A stretch of 32,678 bases of DNA from Synergistaceae bacterium UBA5827 (GTDB lineage Bacteria; Synergistota; Synergistia; Synergistales; 79-D21). The notes under the pieces were generated by a model that was not told the origin of the DNA, ran no database searches, and was given only the letters and a program-made list of their open reading frames with translations. The stretch spans positions 1 to 32,678 of the forward strand of contig DJHE01000010.1 of the NCBI GenBank assembly GCA_002432945.1, given 5' to 3'. The stretch's first letter is position 1. Each line of letters starts with the position of its first letter. Shown in pieces: positions 6,925 to 14,910 of the stretch. Both the position numbers and the translations under genes were made by a program.

Positions 6925-7620
6925 ATGGCTGCCCTGGTTAGCCTGATTACCTCGACCCCCGAACCGGACAGGCTTGTAGCCGCTTCCGCACGCCTATGCT
7001 ACAGCCCGGGTTCGGCTTGTGACCTGGCAAGGGATGTGACCGGTGAAGAGGCCGTGCGCCTGTTGAAACACCTGAGACAGAGCGGACACCTTTCACCCTT
7101 TGAGCATGCCTCTTTTGTCTTTGCAGTGGACGGAATCAGTCGCGCCTGTTCCCACCAGCTGGTGCGGCATCGAATTGCGAGTTTCAGCCAGCAGAGCCAG
7201 CGTTACGTTCGTGCGGAAAAGCCGGAGTTTGTCGTTCCCCATACCGTTAGCGCGGTTCCCGAAGCCCTTTCCTGTTTTCGCGAGACGCTTGAGAAGGCCC
7301 ATGAAGCCTATGGAAGGCTCGTAGCACTTGGAATTCCCCAGGAAGATGCGCGCTACGTCTTGCCTAATGCATGTGAAACCCACCTTGTCGTCACAATGAA
7401 CGCCCGGGAGCTTCTTCACTTCTTCTCCCTCAGGCTTTGCAAGCGAGCCCAATGGGAAATCCGCGAGGTTGCCAGGCAAATGCTCCTGCTAGCGAGGGGA
7501 AAAGCCCCGTGCCTCTTCGCGATTGCAGGTCCTTCCTGTGTTACGGATGGAACCTGCGGCGAGGCCCGTCCCTGCGGAAGCCCGTATGCCGGCATGGAGG
7601 ATCTCCTTGCAGGGCATTAA
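6925..7620 (+). CDS. thyX: FAD-dependent thymidylate synthase
   Basis: ThyX methylates dUMP to dTMP using methylenetetrahydrofolate, FAD and NADPH, the alternative to ThyA. The protein has 231 residues. The signature RHRx7S is present exactly at residues 81-91 (RHRIASFSQQS), and the SPFEHASFVF block precedes it. The C-terminal LRLCKRAQWEIREVA block carries the arginine and active-site surroundings expected for the family. The start ATG 6925 has GGGAGGAAGGAA upstream. The last 30 or so residues, with several Cys, are variable in the family. The gene overlaps the next one by 14 bases if that gene starts at its TTG. Confidence 0.97.
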   Translation: MAALVSLITSTPEPDRLVAASARLCYSPGSACDLARDVTGEEAVRLLKHLRQSGHLSPFEHASFVFAVDGISRACSHQLVRHRIASFSQQSQRYVRAEKPEFVVPHTVSAVPEALSCFRETLEKAHEAYGRLVALGIPQEDARYVLPNACETHLVVTMNARELLHFFSLRLCKRAQWEIREVARQMLLLARGKAPCLFAIAGPSCVTDGTCGEARPCGSPYAGMEDLLAGH

Positions 7621-8572
7621 GTCCCACCTGGTTTGGTTCCTCCAGCTTGCGGCGGTCTTCGCAACCTTGGCCCATGAACCGGCAAAGCTTCCGGTCGGAG
7701 GGCAGGCCGTGATCGAGGGAGTGTTGATGAGGGGCCGGGAACGGTGGGCTCTCGCTGTAAGGGAAGAAACCGGGAAGCTTTTCGAGAAAGTCTGGCCGAA
7801 TGTTCCGTGGGCTTCAGCAGGGGTCTGGCGGTTTCCGGTTTTACGTGGTCTTGCCACGATGGCCGAGATGATGACGGTTGGTTTCAAGGCCCTGAGCCTC
7901 TCGGCCGAAGTGGCGCTTGGGGAGGATGAGCAGGTCTCCTGGTGGGAAATGGCCCTGACGGTGGGAATCGCCCTGCTTTTTGTCGCGGCACTCTTCGTGG
8001 CATTTCCTGTATGGCTGACGGATCGTCTCTATGGCTTGGACTGGGGATCGACATGGGGTGGGCGCACTCTCGAAGGAGCCATCCGCGCCGCCGTTTTCGT
8101 TTCCTACATCGGGTTTATCGGGCTCTGGAAGGACATGCGGCGGGTCTTCGAGTACCACGGTGCGGAACACAAGACGATCAACGCCTACGAAGCGGGACTG
8201 CCGATGGATAACCTGGAATCACTCATGAAAAGTTCCCGGTTCCACACACGCTGCGGAACCTCATTCCTTCTCGTGGTTGTGGCAGTCAGCATCGTTGTTT
8301 TTGCGCTGGCAGGTGATGGAGGTATCTGGTGGCGTATCGGAAGCCGCATTCTCCTTCTTCCCCTGGTCATCGGGATTTCCTACGAAATCATCCGTGCCTC
8401 CTCACGGTTTCCCCGGGCGGGTAGGTGGATCATGTGCCCGACCCTGTGGCTGCAGTACCTGACAACCCGGGAACCGGACGAAAGCCAGCTGAGGGTCGCC
8501 CTGAAGGCCCTCGAGCTTGCCTTGGGCGAAAAGAAGGAAATGGGACCGGCATCAGCTGCCGTGGAGGGATAA
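7607..8572 (+). CDS. DUF1385 membrane protein
   Basis: This is a DUF1385 integral membrane protein of unknown function. Such genes often sit next to rpmE and prfA in Clostridia, as here. Hallmarks are VGGQAVIEGVLMRG near the N-terminus, FRFPVLRGLATMAEM-like residues after it, EYHGAEHKTINAYEAG in the middle, and SSRFHTRCGTSFLL. Four to five hydrophobic helices are visible. The start is uncertain. I chose TTG 7607 because GGAGG lies at 7596-7600, six bases upstream. An ATG at 7586 would add seven residues but has a weaker site, and longer versions would overlap thyX deeply. The HxxxH-like and Cys residues in the conserved loops suggest a catalytic or metal-binding role (inference only). Confidence 0.88.
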   Translation: MQGIKSHLVWFLQLAAVFATLAHEPAKLPVGGQAVIEGVLMRGRERWALAVREETGKLFEKVWPNVPWASAGVWRFPVLRGLATMAEMMTVGFKALSLSAEVALGEDEQVSWWEMALTVGIALLFVAALFVAFPVWLTDRLYGLDWGSTWGGRTLEGAIRAAVFVSYIGFIGLWKDMRRVFEYHGAEHKTINAYEAGLPMDNLESLMKSSRFHTRCGTSFLLVVVAVSIVVFALAGDGGIWWRIGSRILLLPLVIGISYEIIRASSRFPRAGRWIMCPTLWLQYLTTREPDESQLRVALKALELALGEKKEMGPASAAVEG

Positions 8573-8575
8573 TTT

Positions 8576-9649
8576 ATGGATTTTGGCAAAAAGCTTGAAG
8601 AAGTGGAAAAGACCTATGTCGAACTCGAGAGGCTGTTGACGCTTCCTGAAGTGGTGAAGGATCCCCATGAGCTTCAGAAGGCGGCCAAGAGGCACTCCGA
8701 CCTTTCGCCGATCGTGGAAACGTATCGGCTTTACCAACGTGCCCGCGCAGACCTGCAGGATGCCCGCGAACTTTTTGACACCGACGATAACGAGATGAAA
8801 GAGATGGCACGCGAGGAGATAGGCCGGCTCGAAACCCTCGTTACCGAACTGGAAAACCGCATCGGAATCTTGCTGATTCCCAAGGATCCGAACGATGACC
8901 GAAGCGTTATCATCGAAATCAGGGGCGGAGCCGGCGGGGAAGAAGCCGCTCTATTTGCTGCCAACCTTTACCGAATGTACACGCGATTTGCCGAACGCAA
9001 CAACTGGAGCACCGAGTTGATGGTCCTGAACGAAACGGGAATCGGAGGCTTCAAGGAGGTCGCTTTCCGTATCCCGAACGCCGGAGCTTATAGCCAGCTG
9101 AAATACGAAAGCGGAGTTCACCGGGTCCAGCGTGTCCCCGTGACCGAGGCGAGCGGGCGCATCCATACTTCGACCGCCACGGTGGCCGTCTTGCCTGAGG
9201 CAGACGAGGTGGACGTGCAGATCAACACTGAGGATCTCAGGATTGATACATTCCGGGCGAGTGGCGCTGGGGGACAATATGTCAACATGACGGATTCAGC
9301 CGTGCGGATAACGCATATTCCCAGTGGAGTGGTTGTTTCCTGCCAGGACGAGCGATCCCAGTTGAAGAATCGCGTCAAGGCCATGACGATGCTTCGGGCG
9401 AAACTCTATGACAGTGAACTTCAGAAGCAGCAGGACGCCCTTGCTTCGGAGCGCCGGGGCCAGATCGGGACGGCCGACAGGTCCGAGAGGATCCGGACCT
9501 ACAACTTTCCACAGAATCGCCTGACCGATCACAGGATTGGACTGACCCTCTACAAGCTTGATCAAATCATGGACGGAGATCTAGTGGAACTGATCGAGGC
9601 CCTAAACCTTGCGGACCAGGCGAGCAAACTGAAAAACCTGGAAAGTTAG
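8576..9649 (+). CDS. prfA: Peptide chain release factor 1
   Basis: RF1 recognises UAA and UAG stop codons and triggers release of the finished protein. The protein has 357 residues, a normal length. The peptidyl-transfer motif GGQ appears in SGAGGQYVNMTDSAVRI, and the stop-codon reading PxT motif in QRVPVTEASGRIHTST; PVT rather than the SPF of RF2 assigns it to RF1. The ATG at 8576 has GGAGGG 7 bases upstream and lies 3 bases after the DUF1385 stop. The gene that modifies the GGQ glutamine, prmC, follows directly. Confidence 0.98.
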   Translation: MDFGKKLEEVEKTYVELERLLTLPEVVKDPHELQKAAKRHSDLSPIVETYRLYQRARADLQDARELFDTDDNEMKEMAREEIGRLETLVTELENRIGILLIPKDPNDDRSVIIEIRGGAGGEEAALFAANLYRMYTRFAERNNWSTELMVLNETGIGGFKEVAFRIPNAGAYSQLKYESGVHRVQRVPVTEASGRIHTSTATVAVLPEADEVDVQINTEDLRIDTFRASGAGGQYVNMTDSAVRITHIPSGVVVSCQDERSQLKNRVKAMTMLRAKLYDSELQKQQDALASERRGQIGTADRSERIRTYNFPQNRLTDHRIGLTLYKLDQIMDGDLVELIEALNLADQASKLKNLES

Positions 9650-9664
9650 GAGGGCCGTTGCCGG

Positions 9665-10507
9665 ATGAACCGCGAAGAAGCCCGGCGTTTTGCCCTCGAA
9701 AGGCTTAAAGCCAGCGGGCTACCCCGTGCCGCTCTCGAGGCAGACCTCTTATGCACCGAGGCTTTGAGTTGTTCCCGCGAGTCCCTGCTGGCCCACCCCG
9801 AAGAACCCGTTGGCCCTGGCCAGGAGAAACAACTTGTTTCCCTGCTGGAGGCCCGGATCCTTCGTAGGCCGTTGGCCTACATTAGGGGTCAAGCCTCCTT
9901 CTGGGGAATGGATCTTGAAGTGGGAGAAGGATGCCTGGTCCCTAGACCGGAAACGGAGATCCTGGTCGAAACTGCCCTCGAACTTTTTCATTGCGGGCGT
10001 TTCCTCGACTGGGGAACAGGGAGCGGCTGCGTGGCCCTAGCCATTCTGTCGGAAAGAAACAACTCACGGGGACTGATGCTTGAGAAGAGCCCTGCGGCGA
10101 TTTTTTGGGCATGGAGGAATCTGAGCAGGACCGCATTCCGGGATCGGGCTCTTTTATGGCATGGATATTCCCTCGAATCGATCCCTTCATCATGGGTTCC
10201 ACTGGATATGATCGTCGGCAACCCCCCCTATATTCCCACTTCAAAGATGGCCAGCTTGATGCCGGATGTAAGGTTCTACGAGCCGCACCAGGCTTTGGAC
10301 GGAGGTCCAGACGGACTGGATGACGTAAAGGACATCCTTGCCGGGGCAAATCGGTTGCTTGTACCGGGGGGAACGGTCCTGCTCGAGATTGGCGGGGCCA
10401 GGCAGGTGAACACCCTTCGAAGCATGCCGGTCGAAGGGCTTGATCTTATACGGGTAAAAAAGGATCTGTCCGGAAAGGACCGCATTGTCGTCTGGCGTCA
10501 TCGTTAG
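9665..10507 (+). CDS. prmC: Release factor glutamine methyltransferase
   Basis: PrmC (HemK) uses S-adenosylmethionine to methylate the glutamine of the GGQ motif in RF1 and RF2. The protein has 280 residues. It shows the N-terminal helical domain, the cofactor-binding motif FLDWGTGSGCVALA, and the catalytic NPPYIP in DMIVGNPPYIPTS that contacts the glutamine amide. The middle is slightly unusual: the loop that normally reads like AVDISPxAL is LMLEKSPAAI, but an acidic residue is kept. It starts at ATG 9665 behind AGGAGGG and sits 15 bases after prfA, its substrate's gene. Confidence 0.96.
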   Translation: MNREEARRFALERLKASGLPRAALEADLLCTEALSCSRESLLAHPEEPVGPGQEKQLVSLLEARILRRPLAYIRGQASFWGMDLEVGEGCLVPRPETEILVETALELFHCGRFLDWGTGSGCVALAILSERNNSRGLMLEKSPAAIFWAWRNLSRTAFRDRALLWHGYSLESIPSSWVPLDMIVGNPPYIPTSKMASLMPDVRFYEPHQALDGGPDGLDDVKDILAGANRLLVPGGTVLLEIGGARQVNTLRSMPVEGLDLIRVKKDLSGKDRIVVWRHR

Positions 10508-10571
10508 GATTTGCTTAGAATAGGATAAACTGGCCCATAATAGGAGCATTTTCGGGGAGGCGAATAGACGA

Positions 10572-11762
10572 ATGGAAAAGAGGGAACTTGTCATCATCGG
10601 TGCCGGCCCGGCCGGCCTGACGGCAGCGATTTATGGAAGACGCTCGGGGTTGGATGTCCTGATCCTCGAAAAGGGGATTCCCGGCGGGCAAATCAACACG
10701 ACGGACGAGATCGAAAACTGGCCCGGGGTGCAACACGCGAGCGGACCGGAACTTGGCGATATGTTCAGGAAGCACGCTGAAAAGTTCAAGCCCGAGTTTC
10801 GTGAATCGCAAGTCCAGGGGATTGAGCTTAAGGACGGGAAAAAGATCGTCATAACAGACAAGGGTTCGATCGAAGCCGCTGCGGTCCTTCTCGCCACCGG
10901 GGCAAGCTTCAGGAAACAGGGATGTCCCGGTGAGGCCGAGTTTACCGGCCGGGGAGTAAGTTATTGTGCCGTTTGTGATGGCGCGTTTTTCGAAGACCAG
11001 GAGGTTGCCGTCATCGGGGGTGGGAACACTGCGGTTGAAGAAGGGGTCTACCTGACCCAATTTGCTTCTAAGGTTTACATCATCCATCGCAGGGATTCCT
11101 TCAGGGCCGACAAGGTTGCCGTCGAACGGGCCCTGGGCGACCCCAAGGTCCAGCCGATCTGGGATTCAGTCGTTGAGGAAATCCGGGGCACTGAGATGGT
11201 TGAAACCCTTCTGCTGAAGAACGTGAAAACCGGAGAACTGTCCGAGCTTCCTGTCTCGGGTGTCTTCGTCTTTATCGGCAATGAGCCGAATGTCGGGTTC
11301 CTGAAGCCGCTCATCGATTCCGGGGTCCTGAAGACGGCCAGGGGAGGGTGGATCAAGGTCAATGATCGCATGGAAACCTCCATCGAGGGTGTCTTCGCGG
11401 CCGGTGACCTGATCGACAAGTACCTGAGGCAGGTGGTCACCGCAACGGGAGACGGGGCGACAGCAGCCATGGCGGCCTATGCCTACATCTCGGAACAGGT
11501 ACACCTAGAGGGAAAACTCCTCGAACCTGAGGAAGTGAGTGCCGTTTTTTACTCCAGCGTTGACCAGGCCCAAGTTCGCCTTGCCGGAGAGATAGAGGCC
11601 GAGCCGCAGTGGAACAGGGTGGTCCTTGTCGACGGTTACAAGAACTCCAGGATGGCCGAGAAGCTCCAGGTCCAGTCCCTGCCTTGTGCACTTAAAATCA
11701 AAAAGGGCACGGTCACCAAGCGACTAGAGATTTCTTCTGCGACTGACTTGCAGGGCCTCTAG
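10572..11762 (+). CDS. trxB: Thioredoxin reductase with a C-terminal thioredoxin-like domain lacking CxxC
   Basis: Residues 1-312 are a standard NADPH-dependent thioredoxin-disulfide reductase: GAGPAG (10-15) binds FAD, GGGNTA (149-154) binds NADPH, C132 and C135 in YCAVCD are the redox pair, and the FAAGDLIDKYLRQ block closes the FAD site. The protein has 396 residues against about 310-320 for ordinary TrxB. The extra 80 or so residues read like a thioredoxin fold: a strand with VFYSSVDQAQ where thioredoxin has its WCGPC, a central VVLVDG strand, and SLPCALKIKKG matching the cis-proline and last strands. The CxxC is gone, so the extension cannot be an ordinary thioredoxin. It starts at ATG 10572 behind GGGGAGGCG, 64 bases after prmC, where a separate promoter is possible. 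Confidence 0.94.
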   Translation: MEKRELVIIGAGPAGLTAAIYGRRSGLDVLILEKGIPGGQINTTDEIENWPGVQHASGPELGDMFRKHAEKFKPEFRESQVQGIELKDGKKIVITDKGSIEAAAVLLATGASFRKQGCPGEAEFTGRGVSYCAVCDGAFFEDQEVAVIGGGNTAVEEGVYLTQFASKVYIIHRRDSFRADKVAVERALGDPKVQPIWDSVVEEIRGTEMVETLLLKNVKTGELSELPVSGVFVFIGNEPNVGFLKPLIDSGVLKTARGGWIKVNDRMETSIEGVFAAGDLIDKYLRQVVTATGDGATAAMAAYAYISEQVHLEGKLLEPEEVSAVFYSSVDQAQVRLAGEIEAEPQWNRVVLVDGYKNSRMAEKLQVQSLPCALKIKKGTVTKRLEISSATDLQGL

Positions 11763-11791
11763 GGGCAGGATCAGCGAAAGGGGGACTCTCC

Positions 11792-12724
11792 TTGATCGTC
11801 ACAGTCACGTTGAACCCGGCAATAGACGAGGAGTACCTCGTCCCGGAATTCCGTCCCGGGGGATGGTTCCGCGCAAGCAAAGTGCAACGAACCCCTGGGG
11901 GGAAGGGGATCAACGTTTCGCTCGTGTTGAAACAGCTAGGCCTGGAAACGGCCGCGATGGGGTTTCTTGCGGGGTTTAGCGGGGAATATATCCGCGATGT
12001 CCTACGGAAAGCCCAGATCACGACGAACTTCCTGCACGTCAGGGGGGAGACCCGGACCAACGTCTACATCGTTGACGAGGTTGGAAAGGTAGAGACGGGC
12101 CTTGCTGAGCCTGGTCCCTATATCAGTGAGGATGAGATTGCCCGGTTCATTTCCAACTACGAAAGGATCCTCAAGAGAACGAGCCTCGTGGTGCTGGGGG
12201 GATCGCTTCCCCCGGGCATTCCCCAGGATTTCTATTGCGAGCTGATTCGGATCGCCCGGCAGAGGGACATCCCGACTTTCATAGACGCGGCGGGAGCCCC
12301 CCTGCTGGCTGCCCTTGACGAGGGGCCGACTTACGCCAAGGTGGACCAGCGCTTCATGGGGTCCTACGAAGGCGTCACCCTGAACAGCCTTGACAACCTC
12401 ATTGAAGCGGTGACAAGGGTCCATGCACTGGGAGTCGAATGGGTCATCGCTTCCTACCGTACCTACGGCAACGTCTTTTTCACCCCTGAGGGGATTTTCC
12501 TTGCCGAATTCGACAGGAAAGGGATCGTCTCGATGTTTGGCTCGGGAGAATCTCTCGTTGCGGGTTTGATCCTTTCCGGGAAGGAAGGGATGGACACAAA
12601 GGAAAGGATCCTTTTCGGAATGGCCGCTGCTCTGGAAAATGCCCTTCATGTGGAAAAGGGAGTCCGGAATCGCGTTGCCGTGGAAAAGTTGATCCCTCGA
12701 ATCAGTTTCGAAAAGCTTTCCTAG
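11792..12724 (+). CDS. PfkB-family (1-phosphofructokinase-like) protein, probably catalytically altered
   Basis: The 310-residue protein has the fold signatures of the 1-phosphofructokinase/tagatose-6-phosphate kinase branch of PfkB sugar kinases: TVTLNPAIDEEY at the start, TPGGKGINVSLVL, TRTNVYIVD, and LGGSLPPGIP. The second half departs from the family. The KPN.EE substrate/ATP motif is replaced by AKVDQRFMGSYEG, the SLG..G motif by SYRTYG, and the catalytic Asp of GAGD/GSGD is Glu at residue 253 (FGSGESLVAG). It may be a slow or different kinase, or a sugar-phosphate sensor without kinase activity. The start is TTG 11792, behind AAGGGGGA. A CBS-domain gene follows 15 bases later, so the two may act together. 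Confidence 0.85.
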   Translation: MIVTVTLNPAIDEEYLVPEFRPGGWFRASKVQRTPGGKGINVSLVLKQLGLETAAMGFLAGFSGEYIRDVLRKAQITTNFLHVRGETRTNVYIVDEVGKVETGLAEPGPYISEDEIARFISNYERILKRTSLVVLGGSLPPGIPQDFYCELIRIARQRDIPTFIDAAGAPLLAALDEGPTYAKVDQRFMGSYEGVTLNSLDNLIEAVTRVHALGVEWVIASYRTYGNVFFTPEGIFLAEFDRKGIVSMFGSGESLVAGLILSGKEGMDTKERILFGMAAALENALHVEKGVRNRVAVEKLIPRISFEKLS

Positions 12725-12739
12725 AAGGGGGAGAAGGGC

Positions 12740-13198
12740 ATGCAGATCTGTGAAGTGATGGACAGGGACCTGACGGCTCTTTCTCCCGACACGACCCTTT
12801 CCGAGGCTATCGAGGTCCTAACCCGTCACAGGGTATCGGGAATCCCTGTCGTTGACCCCTCCGGGAGGGTGCTGGGATTCGTCAGCGAGAAAGATATTGT
12901 AAAGGCCGCCTTGCCTGGATACTTCGATTACCTCCAGGACCCCTCTTTTATCCCGGATTACGGCCAGTTTCAGAAAAGACTCAAGAAGATCGGCCAGGAT
13001 CCAATAAGCAAGGTCATGGCCAAGGATGTCGTCAGTTTTTCCGAGGAGGACAGCGACTTTTACGTTGCCATAACGCTGATACGGAACCACTTGAAGCGGG
13101 CCCCGGTTGTCAGGGACGGCATACTCGTCGGTGTTGTCAACAGGGCCGACCTTCTCGAGCGCATCATGATGGAGGAGGAACCACCATCGTTTGCCTGA
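12740..13198 (+). CDS. CBS domain-pair protein
   Basis: The protein has 152 residues and consists of two CBS motifs, the modules that bind adenine nucleotides such as AMP, ATP or c-di-AMP. The first covers about residues 1-55 (VMDRDLTALSPDTTLSEAIE, SGIPVVDPSGRVLGFVSEKD), the second about 88-145 (VMAKDVVSFSEEDS, RAPVVRDGILVGVVNRADLL). Between them lies an insert of about 30 residues rich in aromatic residues. No other domain is attached, so it is probably a regulatory subunit or stand-alone sensor. The ATG 12740 has GGGGGAGAAGGG upstream. It overlaps the next gene by 13 bases if that gene starts at ATC 13186. c-di-AMP is a plausible ligand because cdaA is in the same region, but this is speculation. 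Confidence 0.93.
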   Translation: MQICEVMDRDLTALSPDTTLSEAIEVLTRHRVSGIPVVDPSGRVLGFVSEKDIVKAALPGYFDYLQDPSFIPDYGQFQKRLKKIGQDPISKVMAKDVVSFSEEDSDFYVAITLIRNHLKRAPVVRDGILVGVVNRADLLERIMMEEEPPSFA

Positions 13199-13665
13199 CA
13201 CTGAAGCGGGCACCACTCGGGCAAATCCTTGTTGTCTGCACGGGGAACACGTGCCGTAGCCCCATGGCAGCGGCCTTCTTGAAGATCCTCATGGATGGAA
13301 GAGGATTCTCGGGCCGGGTTTTCTCTGCGGGGTTGTGCACGGTGAATGGCCTGCCTGCGTCGCCGCTCGCCATCCTTGCGATGAAAGAGCAGGGAATCGA
13401 TCTATCCCAACACCGCAGTCGCCAGGTGGACCTATCCCTTGTTGAAGGTTCGAACCACGTTGTGGGAATCACGATGCGCCACGTCGATGAGCTTCTTGAA
13501 CAATTCCCCGAACAATCTTCCCGTATCCGCCGCTTTCCCCTTCCGGATATTGCAGATCCTTACGGGAGCAACTTGGACTCGTACCGGATAATCAGGGATC
13601 TTCTCCATGCGTGGAGTTGTACCCTCCTGGACTATATCGGGGGAGACCCCTGGGTCACCGGTTGA
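13186..13665 (+). CDS. Low-molecular-weight phosphatase, YwlE-like (predicted protein-arginine phosphatase), non-standard start
   Basis: This protein belongs to the low-molecular-weight phosphatase family. The phosphate-binding loop CTGNTCRS has the nucleophile Cys and Arg, and the general acid Asp sits in DPYG near the C-terminus. The Thr five places from the Cys-loop start (CTGNT) is the residue known in Bacillus YwlE to favour phosphoarginine over phosphotyrosine. No ATG, GTG or TTG exists in frame before the loop: the first ATG (13264) would delete the active site. An ATC at 13186 sits 7 bases after GGAGGAGG and gives 159 residues (C18, T22, R24, D124), a normal family length. CTG codons at 13195 and 13201 are alternatives. 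A frameshift in the assembly is another explanation. Confidence 0.8.
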   Translation: MVCLTLKRAPLGQILVVCTGNTCRSPMAAAFLKILMDGRGFSGRVFSAGLCTVNGLPASPLAILAMKEQGIDLSQHRSRQVDLSLVEGSNHVVGITMRHVDELLEQFPEQSSRIRRFPLPDIADPYGSNLDSYRIIRDLLHAWSCTLLDYIGGDPWVTG

Positions 13666-13788
13666 AACACGGAATCCCTGCCGAAACGCCGCTCCCCTGA
13701 TGCCTGATGATAGAATGAACATGGTCGCCGCTTTCTGCAGCAGGGTGAATTTTCCCTTTGATTGGAACGAACGGGGAGGAGATATCCT

Positions 13789-14892
13789 TTGGGCAAGAAA
13801 GATTTCACCTTTCTGGGTTTCTTCTTCCTCTTCCTTTTTCTCATTTTTCCGTTTTCCCCGGCCCAGGTATATGCTGGCGCTCCCACAAGGGAAGACGAAA
13901 AGGAAATAGCCCTTGGCAAGCGGGTCTGTGAGGATGTCGAAAAAAGATGGGAACGGATCGTGGATCCCATTCGCGTTGCTCGCCTGGAAGTCCTTCTCCA
14001 ACGTCTTGTCCCGGAGACGCAAAGACCCTTTGATTACGAGGTCCGGGTGATCAGCGATGACCAGCCGAACGCTTTTTCATTGCCTGGCGGTTTCCTGTAC
14101 TTCACCACCGGCATGATCGATTTTGCAAGAAGCGACTCGGAATTGGCCGCAGTCATGGCTCACGAGATGGTCCACACCGAGAAAAAACACGTCATGATCC
14201 AGTCGGCCCGGAACGAGCGCCTTTCTCTTTTGGCCCTAGCAGTCGCAGTTGCCAGCAAGGGAGAAGCCGCGGCAGTAATCATGGCCAATATCGCCCAAGT
14301 GGCGATCCTGAACGCCTATAGCCGTGACCTGGAAAAAGAGGCTGACCTGGGAGCGCTGAAAATGCTCAACGCTACCGGTTTCCCGGTTGCCGCAGCAGTA
14401 ACGGTGATGGAAAGATTGTCTGAAGAACGCCTGAAACACCCTTATGTCGATCCCGGTGTATTCATGGATCACCCCGACCTGCCTGAGCGGATCGACTATA
14501 TGGCCAGGATGATCGGGGATGCAGGTTGGCCGATGCACCGAAAGGAACCCCTTCATCTTCTGAGAACGGGAATAGATTCAAGGGGAAATCGCCTCTTGCT
14601 GGCCGTGGATGGCAAGCCAGTCTGGAGTGGACCTCAAGAAGCGCAATCCAGGATCTTCCTGGAAGAAACGGCTCGACGGCTTGACCGTTTCCTCCAGATG
14701 GAACTCCTGCCCAGCGATATCACAGTGTGGCGGGATGAGCGGGGGCCTTTTTTGCGCGTTGGCCCAGGGGTCATCGCAAGAGAAACGGACCTCCCGAAGG
14801 GGATGTCCTCCCTGGAGGATTTTTCCAAAAGCTTGAGAAAAGCACTGATCGAGGCCCAGAGGGCACATCCGATGGGACGCTACCTCCTCTAG
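13789..14892 (+). CDS. Secreted or membrane-anchored M48-family metalloprotease
   Basis: This is a zinc-dependent peptidase of family M48, of the BepA/YfgC-like group that acts on envelope proteins. Starting at TTG 13789 (behind GGGGAGGAG, 8-9 bases upstream) gives 367 residues. A strongly hydrophobic signal peptide of about 35 residues ends near VYAG. The zinc site is complete: HEMVH at 125-129 and the third ligand E182 in EKEADLGA. The LPGGFLYFTTGMID strand and the DHPDLPERI block are typical. An in-frame TTG at 13762 would lie upstream of the ribosome binding site and is less likely. The last 110 or so residues are a variable C-terminal domain with no repeats that I recognise. Confidence 0.93.
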   Translation: MGKKDFTFLGFFFLFLFLIFPFSPAQVYAGAPTREDEKEIALGKRVCEDVEKRWERIVDPIRVARLEVLLQRLVPETQRPFDYEVRVISDDQPNAFSLPGGFLYFTTGMIDFARSDSELAAVMAHEMVHTEKKHVMIQSARNERLSLLALAVAVASKGEAAAVIMANIAQVAILNAYSRDLEKEADLGALKMLNATGFPVAAAVTVMERLSEERLKHPYVDPGVFMDHPDLPERIDYMARMIGDAGWPMHRKEPLHLLRTGIDSRGNRLLLAVDGKPVWSGPQEAQSRIFLEETARRLDRFLQMELLPSDITVWRDERGPFLRVGPGVIARETDLPKGMSSLEDFSKSLRKALIEAQRAHPMGRYLL

Positions 14893-14910
14893 GAAAGGAG
14901 TCATCCTGGG

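Noticed and set aside
10505..10571. Promoter before trxB
   Set aside because: TTAGGA and TAAACT fit at 16 bases, but other pairings are equally weak, so no position is supported.
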